NCBI GenBank assembly: GCA_002172295.1
Contig: NHGO01000015.1
Coordinates: forward strand, 7,823-15,001
Direction of reading: 5' to 3'
Length of the DNA: 7,179 bases
From: Gammaproteobacteria bacterium TMED139
GTDB lineage: Bacteria > Pseudomonadota > Gammaproteobacteria > Pseudomonadales > Pseudohongiellaceae
Shown here piece by piece: positions 7,081 through 7,179 of the stretch. Under the pieces are notes generated by a model that saw only the letters and a program-made list of their open reading frames with translations, did not search any database and had not been told where the DNA came from. The stretch's first letter is position 1; the number at the start of each line of letters is the position of its first letter. Both the position numbers and the translations under genes were made by a program.

Positions 7081-7179
7081 CTATTCAATACCCATCATAG
7101 ACACTAATCGATCAACATCCATATAACCTGGAATTAAACGACCATCTGGAAAAATTAAGGCTGGCGTCCCAGAAATGCC
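7081..7179 (-). CDS. dsbC: C-terminal end of thiol:disulfide interchange protein DsbC (5' part beyond window)
   Basis: DsbC is a periplasmic homodimeric disulfide isomerase that repairs wrongly paired cysteines and is kept reduced by DsbD. Only the last 32 residues and the TAG stop are in the window. They read GISGTPALIFPDG followed by RLIPGYMDVDRL and end SMMGIE. The GTPA segment is the cis-proline loop of the thioredoxin fold, and GxLIPGY matches the DsbC C-terminal region (E. coli has SGTPA and LVPGYQ). The tail is shorter than in E. coli. The CXXC active site would lie outside the window. The position directly upstream of hom agrees with gene order in Pseudomonas-like genomes. The related DsbG is a less likely alternative. 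Confidence 0.85.
   Translation of the reverse strand, partial: GISGTPALIFPDGRLIPGYMDVDRLVSMMGIE

Noticed and set aside
1..7179. Defence system, mobile element, CRISPR array or biosynthetic cluster
   Set aside because: All long frames are recognised housekeeping families, and I found no transposase, integrase, direct-repeat array or tRNA.

Overview
The window carries five protein-coding genes, all read from the minus strand. They look like a chromosomal segment of a gammaproteobacterium. Three things support this: the gene order dsbC-hom-thrC-recJ, which resembles the dsbC/hom/thrC/recJ neighbourhood of Pseudomonas-like genomes; a RecJ that is close to the E. coli protein in length and motifs; and a monofunctional homoserine dehydrogenase with an ACT domain rather than the fused ThrA of enterics. 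The moderate, slightly AT-rich composition would fit a marine or oligotrophic lineage, but that is only a guess.

In the direction of transcription (high to low coordinates), the window opens with the last 32 codons of dsbC, a periplasmic disulfide isomerase, followed by a strong intrinsic terminator. A short non-coding stretch (6894-7080) then holds a perfect TATAAT -10 box, a 12-bp perfect palindrome over the -35 region and a wider inverted repeat. Next come hom and thrC, 21 bases apart, which encode the homoserine-to-threonine branch of aspartate-family amino acid synthesis. recJ, the single-strand 5'-3' exonuclease, follows after only 7 bases and is probably in the same transcript.

After a 149-base gap comes a large open frame that runs off the low-coordinate end of the window (start at 2264, 754 codons visible). 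It encodes a DsbD/ScsB-family transmembrane thiol-disulfide reductase. Its electron partner class (DsbC) is encoded at the other end of the window, so two halves of a periplasmic disulfide-repair pathway flank the threonine and repair genes.

The most unusual item is in this last gene. Its periplasmic N-terminal module of about 260 residues is present twice in tandem, each copy with its own CEx-I-C pair (C142/C146 and C401/C405). The two copies align without gaps over their first 118 residues at about 58% identity by hand count. Everything else is ordinary housekeeping gene content. I see no mobile elements, CRISPR arrays, tRNA or rRNA genes, and no plus-strand genes.
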